Of a stretch of 64,000 nucleotides of DNA, positions 46,105 to 54,126 are shown piece by piece. The notes under the pieces are model-generated. The model did no database searches and was not told where the DNA came from. It worked only from the letters and a program-made list of their open reading frames with translations. Source of the stretch: JASHVB01 sp035508435 (GTDB taxonomy: Bacteria; Pseudomonadota; Alphaproteobacteria; Acetobacterales; Acetobacteraceae); the NCBI GenBank assembly GCA_035508435.1, contig DATJNA010000140.1, positions 18,556-82,555 of the forward strand, given 5' to 3'. Position numbers and translations under genes: made by a program. Position 1 is the stretch's first letter; every line of letters starts with the position of its first letter.

Positions 46105-46131
46105 CAGCCATGTCTCCCTGTTGTCACGTGA

Positions 46132-46554
46132 TTACCGACGATACGGGTAGCAGCGCGCCCGGTCCAGGGTCAGGGCAAAATGGTCGCCCAGCGTCTTGAT
46201 GGCGTCGCCATGCTCCGCATAGGGGTCACTGTTGCCTGGCCCCACGATGATGCAGCCGAAATTCGCATCACGCTTGCCACCCGGCGGCAGCATCGCCGTG
46301 ACCAGCGCCACACCGTCCTCGTCACGCAATGTCAGGAACAACGGCATCGCGCGCTTGATATGCGCTTCCTTGCCGATGTCTTGCTCGATATAGACTGTGG
46401 ACAGCGACCGGAAACTTTCCGCAGCCCGCTCGCGCTCGCGGCGGAAATGCTTCTCGACGGCATGTCGCATCGCTTCCGATTCCACCGCCGCTTCGCCCTC
46501 GGTGACGATGCGGAACCACGTGCGGTTCCCGGGCGCATCGCAAACGTATTCCAT
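46132..46554 (-). CDS. Conserved hypothetical protein (140 residues)
   Basis: Family not recognised. A compact alpha/beta protein with MEYVCDAPGNRTWFRIVTEG, a basic helix (HAVEKHFRRERERAAESF), and a C-terminal PLFLTLRDEDGVALVTAMLPPGGKR. No signal or membrane segment. An AGAGGGGG site precedes the ATG at 46554; longer forms (to 46803) would overlap the divergent GMC gene. Likely co-transcribed with the cupin gene and facing the GMC oxidoreductase across an 87-bp spacer. Confidence 0.7.
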   Translation of the reverse strand: MEYVCDAPGNRTWFRIVTEGEAAVESEAMRHAVEKHFRRERERAAESFRSLSTVYIEQDIGKEAHIKRAMPLFLTLRDEDGVALVTAMLPPGGKRDANFGCIIVGPGNSDPYAEHGDAIKTLGDHFALTLDRARCYPYRR

Positions 46555-46641
46555 GCGCTGGACCCCCTCTTGATGCCTGGACGTTCCTTGCCGCCAGTCT
46601 AGGATGATCGGCGACGCGGAGCAAACGTGAACGGGGGAAAC

Positions 46642-48309
46642 ATGGCGCTGCAACCGGATGGTCATGCCGGGGAAAGTTTTGATTACGTCATCGTGGGCAG
46701 CGGCGCCGCCGGATCGGTGCTGGCGGCGCGACTGACCGAGGACCCCGGCGTCACCGTCTGCGTGCTGGAATGCGGCCCGCCCGACCGCCATCCGTTCATC
46801 CATATCCCCGGCGGCTTCATGAAGCTATTGTTCCATCCCGCCTACACCTGGCAGTTCAAGACCGAGCCGAGCCAAGGCACCGCCGGCCGCCAGATCTCCA
46901 CCACGCAGGGCCGCACACTGGGCGGGTCCAGTTCGATCAACGGCATGGTGTACAACCGCGGCCAGCGCGCCGATTTCGATTCATGGGCGCAACGCGGCAA
47001 CCGCGGCTGGGGCTACGACGACGTGCTGCCCTATTTCCGGCGCACCGAACGCCGCATCGGTCCGGCCGACGACCGCGTCCACGGCCGCGAGGGCGCCCTG
47101 CCCGTCACCGACATCGACTGGTTCCACCCGATCTGCCAAGCCTTTATCGCCGGCGCCATCGGCATGGGGATGCCGCGCTGCGCCGACTACAACAGCGGCG
47201 ATCATCAGGCAGGCGTCGGCTACTTCCAGCGCGCGATCTACCGCGGCTATCGCCATTCGGCGGCGCGCGTGTTCCTGCATCCCGCGCGAGCCTCCGGCCG
47301 GCTGGACGTGCGCACCGACGCTCGCGCCGCACAGGTCTTGTTCGACGGCAAGCGCGCGGTCGGCGTGCAATATATCAACGACCGCGATCGGACAACGCAG
47401 CACATCGTGCGCGCCAGGCGCGAGGTGATGCTGTCCTGCGGCACCGCCAACACCGCAAAGCTATTGCAGATTTCCGGCGTCGGGCCGGCAGCGCTGTTGC
47501 GCGAGTTGGGCATGCCGGTGATTGCCGACCTCCCGGTGGGAGAGAACTTCCGCGACCACTATTCGGTGCGGATGGTGGCGCGGGTGAAGAACATCCGCAC
47601 CATCAACGAGATGTCACGCGGGCTCGGGCTGGCGGGGCAGGTGCTGCGCTGGGCCACCGGCCGGCCAAGCATTCTCGCGGTCACGCCGTCGCTGGTGCAC
47701 TGGTTCTGGAAATCCGACGACGCACTGGATTTCCCCGACATGCAGGGCGTGTTCACACCCGCCAGTTACAAGGAAGGCTTTATCGGCTTGCTCGACGACT
47801 ATCCCGGCATGACCGCCGGCGTGTGGCAGCATCGGCCGGAGAGCATCGGGTTCGTGCACGCGCGTTCCACCGATCCGTTCCAGGACCCGGTGATCCAGCC
47901 CAACTACCTGGCGGATCCGATGGACCGGCGGGTGCTGCTGGCCGGGATGAAACTGGCGCGCCGGCTGCTGCACACGCCGGAGCTGGCGCCGTATTTCGCC
48001 GGCGATACGTTGCCCGGTGCGCAGGTGCAGAGCGATGATGAGTTGCTGCACTACGCGCGGCATTACGGGTCGACGGCGTATCACCTTATCGGCACGGCGC
48101 GGATGGGTCCGGCGACGGATCGCACCGCGGTGGTGGACGATCAGTTGCGCGTACACGGCTTGCAGGGGCTGCGCGTGGTGGATGCGTCAGTCATGCCAAG
48201 CATGCCGTCGGCCAACACGTATTGTTCCACGATGATGATCGCGGAGAAGGCGTCAGACATGATCCGGGGCCGCGCGCCGTTATCGCCGGCAGAACCGTTG
48301 GCGGCGTAA
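46642..48309 (+). CDS. GMC-family FAD oxidoreductase (choline dehydrogenase-like)
   Basis: A 555-residue flavoenzyme with YVIVGSGAAGSVLAARL, GMC signature 1 (GRTLGGSSSINGMVYNRG), SCGTANTAKLLQISGVGP, a catalytic region AYHLIGTARMG, and DASVMPSMPSANTYCSTMMIAEKASDMI. The start 46642 has GGGGGA 4-5 bp upstream; a GTG at 46627 is an alternative. It is a second GMC enzyme in the window, only distantly like that at 22457-24181. Substrate unknown. Confidence 0.93.
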   Translation: MALQPDGHAGESFDYVIVGSGAAGSVLAARLTEDPGVTVCVLECGPPDRHPFIHIPGGFMKLLFHPAYTWQFKTEPSQGTAGRQISTTQGRTLGGSSSINGMVYNRGQRADFDSWAQRGNRGWGYDDVLPYFRRTERRIGPADDRVHGREGALPVTDIDWFHPICQAFIAGAIGMGMPRCADYNSGDHQAGVGYFQRAIYRGYRHSAARVFLHPARASGRLDVRTDARAAQVLFDGKRAVGVQYINDRDRTTQHIVRARREVMLSCGTANTAKLLQISGVGPAALLRELGMPVIADLPVGENFRDHYSVRMVARVKNIRTINEMSRGLGLAGQVLRWATGRPSILAVTPSLVHWFWKSDDALDFPDMQGVFTPASYKEGFIGLLDDYPGMTAGVWQHRPESIGFVHARSTDPFQDPVIQPNYLADPMDRRVLLAGMKLARRLLHTPELAPYFAGDTLPGAQVQSDDELLHYARHYGSTAYHLIGTARMGPATDRTAVVDDQLRVHGLQGLRVVDASVMPSMPSANTYCSTMMIAEKASDMIRGRAPLSPAEPLAA

Positions 48310-48338
48310 GCGCGGCGTCAGCAAGGACTTGAGGCACA

Positions 48339-50351
48339 TCACGCAGCCCGCACGTCCTCCATTCGGCCGCCGGCCGGCAGCAGCGATTGAACGATCAGGC
48401 TTGCATCCGTGTCGAACGCGACATGCGTGCGCCCACCGCTCACCGCATCTTCAGCGGTGCGGACCGCGAAGGTGACCGGCGCGGCCGCACCATCGATCGT
48501 CAGCGCGCCGCGATCGCCTGCGATCAGAGTGGCCGCACCGGCCAACGCAGCCCCGTACGCCGACAGCTCGACAATACGAACAATCTGCGTCCCCGCGCGG
48601 CCGGCCAGGGTGATGTGCCCGCTGAGATCGACGATGGTCCCCGGATCGCGCCGACGATCCGCATCCTCGGTCGAGGAGCGAACGATCCGCACGACGACAT
48701 GCTGCAGGGCGCTCGCCGCGTCGGCCAATTTCCCGAGGCTCTCACGCACTTCGTGCGCCTGTGCGCCGGACTGACCCGCCTCAGCCGACACGTTGGCGAC
48801 ACGTGCGGCGACCGTCCGCGCTGCGTCACTGGTCTGCGCCACCGAGCGGGCAATCTCCTCCGTCGCCGCCCGCTGTGCCTCGACGGCGCCAGAGATCGCT
48901 GTGGCAATCTGACTGATGGCGCTGACACCGGCTCCAATCTCCCCAACGGCCCGCACCGCTTCATCCGTCGCGCTGCGCACCGCACCGATGTGCTGGGTGA
49001 TCTCCTCGGTCGAACGTGCCGTCTGATTGGCGAGCGCCTTCACTTCACCGGCAACCACGGCGAAACCCTTGCCGGTCTCGCCCGCGCGTGCGGCCTCGAT
49101 CGTCGCATTGAGCGCCAGCAGGTTGGTCTTTGCCGCAATGTCAGAGATCATGCCGGCGACCGAACCGATTTGCGCCACGCGATCGGTCAGCGCGCCGATG
49201 GTTGCCTGCGCCGCCGCGCCGCTACGAACGGCACGATCGATCATCTCGGTCGAACGGCCGACCTGCAACGCTATCTCACGGACCGAAGCGGAAAGCTTCT
49301 GGGCCGCCGAGGCGACCGTCTCGCTGTTGGCCAACGCCTGGTTGGCCGCGTCGCTGGCCATCCTGGCATCCTCCCCCACATGCTCCGCCGAGGCAGCAAG
49401 CTGTTGCGCGGTCACCGCCATTTGCTGCGTCTGCTGCGACACGCTGTCGACCGAGGCGGTGGTTTCCGCCTCGACACGCTCGGCCATGGCCACCAATCCG
49501 GCATGCTTTGCCGCGTCTGCCCGGATGCGCTCCGCTTCCCGCTCGCTCTGCATGCGCGCGTTCTCCACCGCGTTCTGCTTGAACACGTCCAACGCCTTGG
49601 CCATGCCGGCGACCTCGTCATCGTGCCGCACTGTCGGAATTGCCACGCTGAGATCGCCGGACGCCAGGCTGTGCATGGCGCGCGTCATGACGACCAGCGG
49701 TGCGAGCGATCGGCGCAGCAGCACCGCGAGAAGCGCGGCCAGCAAGGCGATAACAGTCAGCGTGGCAAACAAGGCTTCGCGTCCCGCGTTGGCCAGCACC
49801 GCCCGCGTCTGCGCGGTGGGAAGCCCGACGAACAGGATGCCGACCGGCTTACCGGCGCTGTCGCGCAACGGCTGATAGATCGCGACATATTCCTCGCCGA
49901 GGATCATCGCGGTGCCCCGGTAGGTCTCACCGCGATCGAGTGCGCTGCTTCGCGCTGGCCCTGGCGCCAGTGTCGTCCCAACGGCCCGGCTGCCATCGGC
50001 CGTGTGGACCGTCGTGGCAACCCGCACATCGCCGGCGAAGATCGTTGCCACGCCGCCGGCGATCTCCGCCACCCGGTCGACCAGGTCGTTGCGGCCGTTC
50101 AGCGGCGTCTCGCCGATCAGCAGGCGGGTGCCGTGGAGGTGCCACGCATTGCCCAGCCGCGTCAGATCTGATTGCAGCATGGCCAGGTTCGCATCGAGGC
50201 TGTCAGTGAGGCGCGCCTCGATCAGCGCTCGCGTGTGCCGCAGAGTCCACGCTTGAATCCCGCCGATCGCGATGATCGCAGCAACCAGTACCGGCACGAG
50301 GATCCGCCAGAGCAGGCCAAGCGACAGAATTCGGCGAAGCAGCGAGGTCAT
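48339..50351 (-). CDS. Methyl-accepting chemotaxis protein with Cache-type sensor and C-terminal extension
   Basis: A 670-residue receptor. TM1 at about 10-32, a periplasmic Cache-like domain to about 185 (ATIFAGDVRVATTVHTADG, YRGTAMILGEEYVAIYQPLRD), TM2 at about 190-215, a HAMP domain, then the signalling domain with the hairpin tip IAAKTNLLALNATIEAARAGETGKGFAVVAGEVKALA. After it, about 100 residues look like a PilZ-type domain (RRRDPGTIVDLSGHI, ELSAYGAALAG). PilZ would bind cyclic-di-GMP; this part is tentative. No che genes are adjacent. Confidence 0.92.
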   Translation of the reverse strand: MTSLLRRILSLGLLWRILVPVLVAAIIAIGGIQAWTLRHTRALIEARLTDSLDANLAMLQSDLTRLGNAWHLHGTRLLIGETPLNGRNDLVDRVAEIAGGVATIFAGDVRVATTVHTADGSRAVGTTLAPGPARSSALDRGETYRGTAMILGEEYVAIYQPLRDSAGKPVGILFVGLPTAQTRAVLANAGREALFATLTVIALLAALLAVLLRRSLAPLVVMTRAMHSLASGDLSVAIPTVRHDDEVAGMAKALDVFKQNAVENARMQSEREAERIRADAAKHAGLVAMAERVEAETTASVDSVSQQTQQMAVTAQQLAASAEHVGEDARMASDAANQALANSETVASAAQKLSASVREIALQVGRSTEMIDRAVRSGAAAQATIGALTDRVAQIGSVAGMISDIAAKTNLLALNATIEAARAGETGKGFAVVAGEVKALANQTARSTEEITQHIGAVRSATDEAVRAVGEIGAGVSAISQIATAISGAVEAQRAATEEIARSVAQTSDAARTVAARVANVSAEAGQSGAQAHEVRESLGKLADAASALQHVVVRIVRSSTEDADRRRDPGTIVDLSGHITLAGRAGTQIVRIVELSAYGAALAGAATLIAGDRGALTIDGAAAPVTFAVRTAEDAVSGGRTHVAFDTDASLIVQSLLPAGGRMEDVRAA

Positions 50352-50527
50352 GCGGGGCTGCCTTAGGAGGATGGCTTGGTTTGTCGCAGCAGAATCTTTC
50401 GAGCCGGTTAACAGGATGCGGAAATCGAGCTGGCAGCCGGCTGGCAACAGCCCACCCCAGCCTTGCACCCCAGCCGCAATCCCCCGATCATTGTCCCCTC
50501 ACCCGCAGTGACAGGAACCCAAGCATC

Positions 50528-51373
50528 GTGCCCGCATTCAAAGGAACCGAACGTTACATCGCCTCACGTGACCTGGAGGTGGCGGTCAACGCCTCCGTCA
50601 CGCTGCAGCGCCCGTTGCTGATCAAGGGCGAGCCGGGCACCGGCAAGACCGTGCTGGCCCACGAGGTGGCAAGCGCGCTCGGCCTGGAACTGATCGAGTG
50701 GCACATCAAGTCCACCACCAAGGCGCAGCAGGGTCTCTATGAATACGACGCCGTGTCCCGCCTGCGCGACGGCCAGCTCGGCGACCCGCGCGTGCACGAC
50801 ATCGCCAACTACATCGTGCGCGGCAAGCTGTGGGACGCGTTCGAATCGTCCGAACCTGTCGTGGTGCTGATCGACGAAGTCGACAAGGCCGACATCGAGT
50901 TTCCCAACGACCTATTGCTCGAACTCGACCGCATGCAGTTCTTCGTCTACGAAACCCGCCAGACGGTGCAGGCGCACCGCCGGCCGATCGTCATCATCAC
51001 CTCCAACAACGAGAAGGAGCTGCCGGACGCCTTCCTGCGCCGCTGCTTCTTCCACTATATCCGCTTCCCCGACCGCGAGACGATGGAAAGGATCGTCCAC
51101 GCGCACTACCCCGACATCCGCAAGGACCTGGCGCGCGAGGCGTTGAACATCTTCTTCCAGGTGCGCGACATCCCGGGCCTGAAGAAGAAGCCCAGCACGG
51201 CGGAATTGCTCGACTGGCTGAAACTGCTGATGGTGGAGGACATGCCGGCCGAAACGCTGCGCAGCAACGAAAAGCAGCTCGTCATCCCGCCGCTGCACGG
51301 CGCGCTGCTGAAGAACGAGCAGGACGTGCATCTGTTCGAGCGGCTGGCGTTCCTGGCACGACGAGGCGGATGA
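50528..51373 (+). CDS. MoxR-family AAA+ ATPase
   Basis: A 281-residue AAA+ protein: Walker A GEPGTGKTVLAHE (about 36-48), Walker B VVVLIDEVDKAD, sensor 1 in IITSNNEKELPDAF, arginine finger region AFLRRCFFHYI. The GTG at 50528 (MPAFKGTERY) is preferred to an in-frame start at 50381. MoxR ATPases work with VWA-domain proteins as chaperones for metal-cofactor insertion, for example CoxD with CoxE. The next gene, overlapping its stop, encodes such a VWA protein. Confidence 0.93.
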   Translation: MPAFKGTERYIASRDLEVAVNASVTLQRPLLIKGEPGTGKTVLAHEVASALGLELIEWHIKSTTKAQQGLYEYDAVSRLRDGQLGDPRVHDIANYIVRGKLWDAFESSEPVVVLIDEVDKADIEFPNDLLLELDRMQFFVYETRQTVQAHRRPIVIITSNNEKELPDAFLRRCFFHYIRFPDRETMERIVHAHYPDIRKDLAREALNIFFQVRDIPGLKKKPSTAELLDWLKLLMVEDMPAETLRSNEKQLVIPPLHGALLKNEQDVHLFERLAFLARRGG

Positions 51374-52551
51374 TGTTCGCTCACTTTATTCTTGCGCTGC
51401 GCCAGGCGGGACTGAACACGTCGATCACCGAGTACCTGACTTTGCTGGGCGCCATGAAGGCCAACGTGGCCGAGTTCAATGTCGAGGATTTCTACTATCT
51501 CAGCCGCGCCGCTCTGGTGAAGGATGAGCGCTATCTCGATCGCTTCGATCGCGTGTTCGGCGTCTGCTTCAAGGGTGTCGAGCCGGACGAAACCCTGCTG
51601 TCGCGCGACCTGCCGGAGGAATGGCTCCGCAGGATGGCGGAGAAACTGCTGACGCCGGAAGAAATGGCGAAGATCGAATCGCTGGGCGGGTTCGAGGCGC
51701 TGATGGACCGGCTGCGCCAGCTTCTGGCCGAGCAAAAGGAACGGCACCAGGGCGGATCCAAATGGATCGGCACCGCGGGCACGTCGCCGTTCGGCGCCTA
51801 TGGCTACAACCCGGAAGGCGTGCGCATCGGCCAGCACGAATCGCGGCATCGGCGCGCGGTGAAGGTGTGGGACAAGCGGGAGTTCCGCGACCTGGACGAC
51901 ACGGTGGAGCTCGGCACCCGCGGCATGAAGCTCGCCTTGCGCCGGCTGCGGCGCTTCGCCCGCCAAGGGGCAGCGACCGAGCTCGATCTGCCCGACACCA
52001 TCAAGTCCACCGCCAACAACGCCGGGTCACTGGATTTGAAAATGATACCGGAACGGCATAACGCGGTGAAGGTGCTTCTCATCCTCGACGTCGGCGGCTC
52101 GATGGACGATCACGTGAAGCTGTCCGAGGAACTGTTCTCGGCCGCGCGATCAGAGTTCAAGCACCTGGAACACTACTATTTTCACAACTGCGTCTATGAA
52201 AAACTGTGGAAGCGTAACCGCCGCCGCCATGAGGAAGCGCTGCCGACCTGGCAGGTGCTGCGCACCTATGGCCCCGACTACAAGCTGATCTTCGTCGGCG
52301 ACGCCGCGATGAGCCCCTATGAAATCACCATGCCAGGTGGCTCGGTCGAACATTGGAACGAGGAGTCGGGCGCCGCCTGGCTGGAACGGCTGACCTCGCA
52401 TTACCGCCGGTCGGCCTGGCTCAATCCGACGCCGCAACGAAGCTGGGGACATGTCCGGTCGATCCACATGATCGAGGAATTGATGGGCGGCCGGATGTAC
52501 CCGTTGACTGTGAACGGGATCGACGAAATGACGCGCGAACTGAGTCACTGA
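51370..52551 (+). CDS. VWA domain-containing CoxE-like protein
   Basis: A 393-residue protein. The N-terminal helical part (ILALRQAGLNTSITEYLTLL) and central basic region lead to a C-terminal von Willebrand A domain with a MIDAS-like LILDVGGSMDDHVKLSEEL (about 238-256) and YKLIFVGDAAMSPYEI. Such CoxE-like partners of MoxR ATPases help mature metalloenzymes. The start ATG overlaps the MoxR stop (ATGA). No xanthine or CO dehydrogenase genes lie nearby, so the client is unknown. Confidence 0.92.
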   Translation: MMFAHFILALRQAGLNTSITEYLTLLGAMKANVAEFNVEDFYYLSRAALVKDERYLDRFDRVFGVCFKGVEPDETLLSRDLPEEWLRRMAEKLLTPEEMAKIESLGGFEALMDRLRQLLAEQKERHQGGSKWIGTAGTSPFGAYGYNPEGVRIGQHESRHRRAVKVWDKREFRDLDDTVELGTRGMKLALRRLRRFARQGAATELDLPDTIKSTANNAGSLDLKMIPERHNAVKVLLILDVGGSMDDHVKLSEELFSAARSEFKHLEHYYFHNCVYEKLWKRNRRRHEEALPTWQVLRTYGPDYKLIFVGDAAMSPYEITMPGGSVEHWNEESGAAWLERLTSHYRRSAWLNPTPQRSWGHVRSIHMIEELMGGRMYPLTVNGIDEMTRELSH

Positions 52552-52569
52552 ATCACGGATTGGCGGTTC

Positions 52570-52632
52570 CAAAGGACGGACCGGCGGCCTCAAAGGACGG
52601 ACCGATGGCTGCAAAGGACGGATCGCCGACCT
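52570..52632 (+). repeat. 21-bp tandem repeat, three copies
   Basis: Three head-to-tail copies of a 21-bp unit starting CAAAGGACGGA lie 18 bp after the CoxE-like stop codon. Copies differ at a few positions near the 3' half. The length is a multiple of three, but no supported gene reads through it. The rest of 52552-52791 holds no recognised feature beyond the start site of the next gene. Confidence 0.7.
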
Positions 52633-52791
52633 CGCTCCGCCATTGGCTTGCCCACCACCCCCGCTGGGGCTGACCGCCGCGACGCCGCCCGTTATCCTCG
52701 CGCAAGCGTGCAGCCGATCCGCGTGGATTGTCCGATTTTCGCCACCTACCTAGCCTCCATTGCGGACCTGGTATTCGGAAGGATGTCTCCA

Positions 52792-53061
52792 ATGGCCTAT
52801 GCCGACGAAGCCAAGGGCAAGATGGAAGACGCGAACGCGCAGATCGCCCGCCTGCGAGAGCAAGTCGAGATGCTGATGAAGGATCGGATCACGCCGGCAG
52901 TGGCGGAAGCCGCCGGACGCGCCGAAAGCGCGGTCTATGGCGCCGCCGGCGCGGTGCGCGACCAGGCCGAGGCGATCTCCGGCCGCGTGCGCGATCAGCC
53001 GCTGGTGGCGATCCTGATCGCCGCCGGCATCGGATTTATTCTCGGCCGGGCGATGCGCTAG
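52792..53061 (+). CDS. DUF883/YqjD-like membrane-anchored protein
   Basis: An 89-residue protein with an amphipathic helix or coiled coil (AKGKMEDANAQIARLREQVEML, then AEAAGRAESAVYGAAGAV) and a C-terminal membrane helix (PLVAILIAAGIGFILGRAMR), the layout of ElaB/YqjD proteins that tether to ribosomes in stationary phase. GGAAGG lies 9 bp before the ATG at 52792; an ATG at 52783 is an alternative. Followed after 3 bp by a YqjE-like membrane protein, a pairing known from enterobacterial yqjDE. Confidence 0.85.
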   Translation: MAYADEAKGKMEDANAQIARLREQVEMLMKDRITPAVAEAAGRAESAVYGAAGAVRDQAEAISGRVRDQPLVAILIAAGIGFILGRAMR

Positions 53062-53064
53062 ACC

Positions 53065-53463
53065 ATGCGGACCCTCCGCCTCGCGCGGATCGCAGCCGAA
53101 GCGGAGGGTCTCCGCTTGCGCAGGCAGGCCCAGCGTATCGCCGTGCGCCTGGTCTGCGGCTTCGTTGCCCTCGTCTTCCTGGCCTGGGGCATGGCGCTCG
53201 CGCATGTCGCAATCTGGTTCGCGCTGCACGAGAACGGCGGCGTCGCCCCCTGGGCGACGGCCTTGATCATGGCCGCCGGCGACACGGTCCTGGCCCTGTT
53301 CCTGCTGCTGATCGTTGCGCGGTCGTCGCCAGGACGGGTCGAGCGCGAGGCGCTGGAGGTGCGTCGCCGCGCGCTGGAGAACGCGACCACCGGCTTCGCC
53401 TTCGCGACCCTTCTCACCTCCGCCTTTCGGCTGGCGATGAACCTGGCGCGGCGATCGAAATAG
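53065..53463 (+). CDS. YqjE/phage-holin-like small membrane protein
   Basis: A 132-residue protein with two membrane helices (about 28-52, LVCGFVALVFLAWGMALAHVA, and 63-86) flanked by basic helices, as in the YqjE/putative holin superfamily (DUF1469-like). It starts 3 bp after the DUF883-like gene, so they are co-transcribed. The role is unknown; relatives belong to stress-induced envelope sets. Confidence 0.8.
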   Translation: MRTLRLARIAAEAEGLRLRRQAQRIAVRLVCGFVALVFLAWGMALAHVAIWFALHENGGVAPWATALIMAAGDTVLALFLLLIVARSSPGRVEREALEVRRRALENATTGFAFATLLTSAFRLAMNLARRSK

Positions 53464-53498
53464 CCTGCTGCCTCACCCTCCGCGGGTGAAGCCTTCGC

Positions 53499-53915
53499 CT
53501 ACCGGATACGCTCCCAGATGCCGGTTTCCTCGTCCAGCCGATCCTGCTCCAGGCCGCGGAAGTCGCCGCGCGAGACGATGCCGACCACCAGCTCGTCATC
53601 CACCACCGGCACGTGACGGAAGCCGCCGTCCCGCATCAGCCGCAGCGCCTCGATGGCCGTGGAGCGCGGCGGCATGGTGGACGGGTGCCTGGTCATCACA
53701 TCCTTGAGCCTGGTCGCCGGCTCCTTGCCCTGCGCCAGCACGCGCACTGCGTCCCGGCCGGTGAATATGCCAAGCAGATGCGATCGCTCGTTGGTGACCA
53801 GCACGGCGCCCACCTTGCGGGCATGCATCCGCTTGCACGCCTCCTGCACCGTCGCGTCCGGCGACAGCTTCAACGGGTCCTGGTGGCGGATGATTTCCGA
53901 CATTTCACGATTCAT
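53499..53915 (-). CDS. CBS-domain protein
   Basis: A 138-residue protein consisting of a tandem CBS pair: about 10-65 (SPDATVQEACKRMHARKVGAVLV...LLGIFTGRDAVRVLA) and 72-128 (MTRHPSTMPPRSTAIEALRLMRDGGFRHVPVV...VGIVSRGDF). Such stand-alone pairs bind adenine nucleotides. Start 53915 has GGGGAG 7 bp upstream; MGRPA five codons earlier is the alternative. Convergent with the YqjE-like gene. Confidence 0.9.
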   Translation of the reverse strand: MNREMSEIIRHQDPLKLSPDATVQEACKRMHARKVGAVLVTNERSHLLGIFTGRDAVRVLAQGKEPATRLKDVMTRHPSTMPPRSTAIEALRLMRDGGFRHVPVVDDELVVGIVSRGDFRGLEQDRLDEETGIWERIR

Positions 53916-54126
53916 GGCGGGTCTCCCCATCACATCCCATACCGTAGCATGTGACACATCCGGATGGTTCCGCCATTGACCGAGATCAAAGGGACATGAT
54001 GGGCGCCAGAGTTGGCGCCGCGGCGGAGCAGCGGCGGCCATCTGGTCACCGCCATTTCCGACCGCCATGCTGGCACGGTCCGCCCTTGGCCGCTGACCGG
54101 CTCCTGGCCCCGCTTTTGGAAACCCG

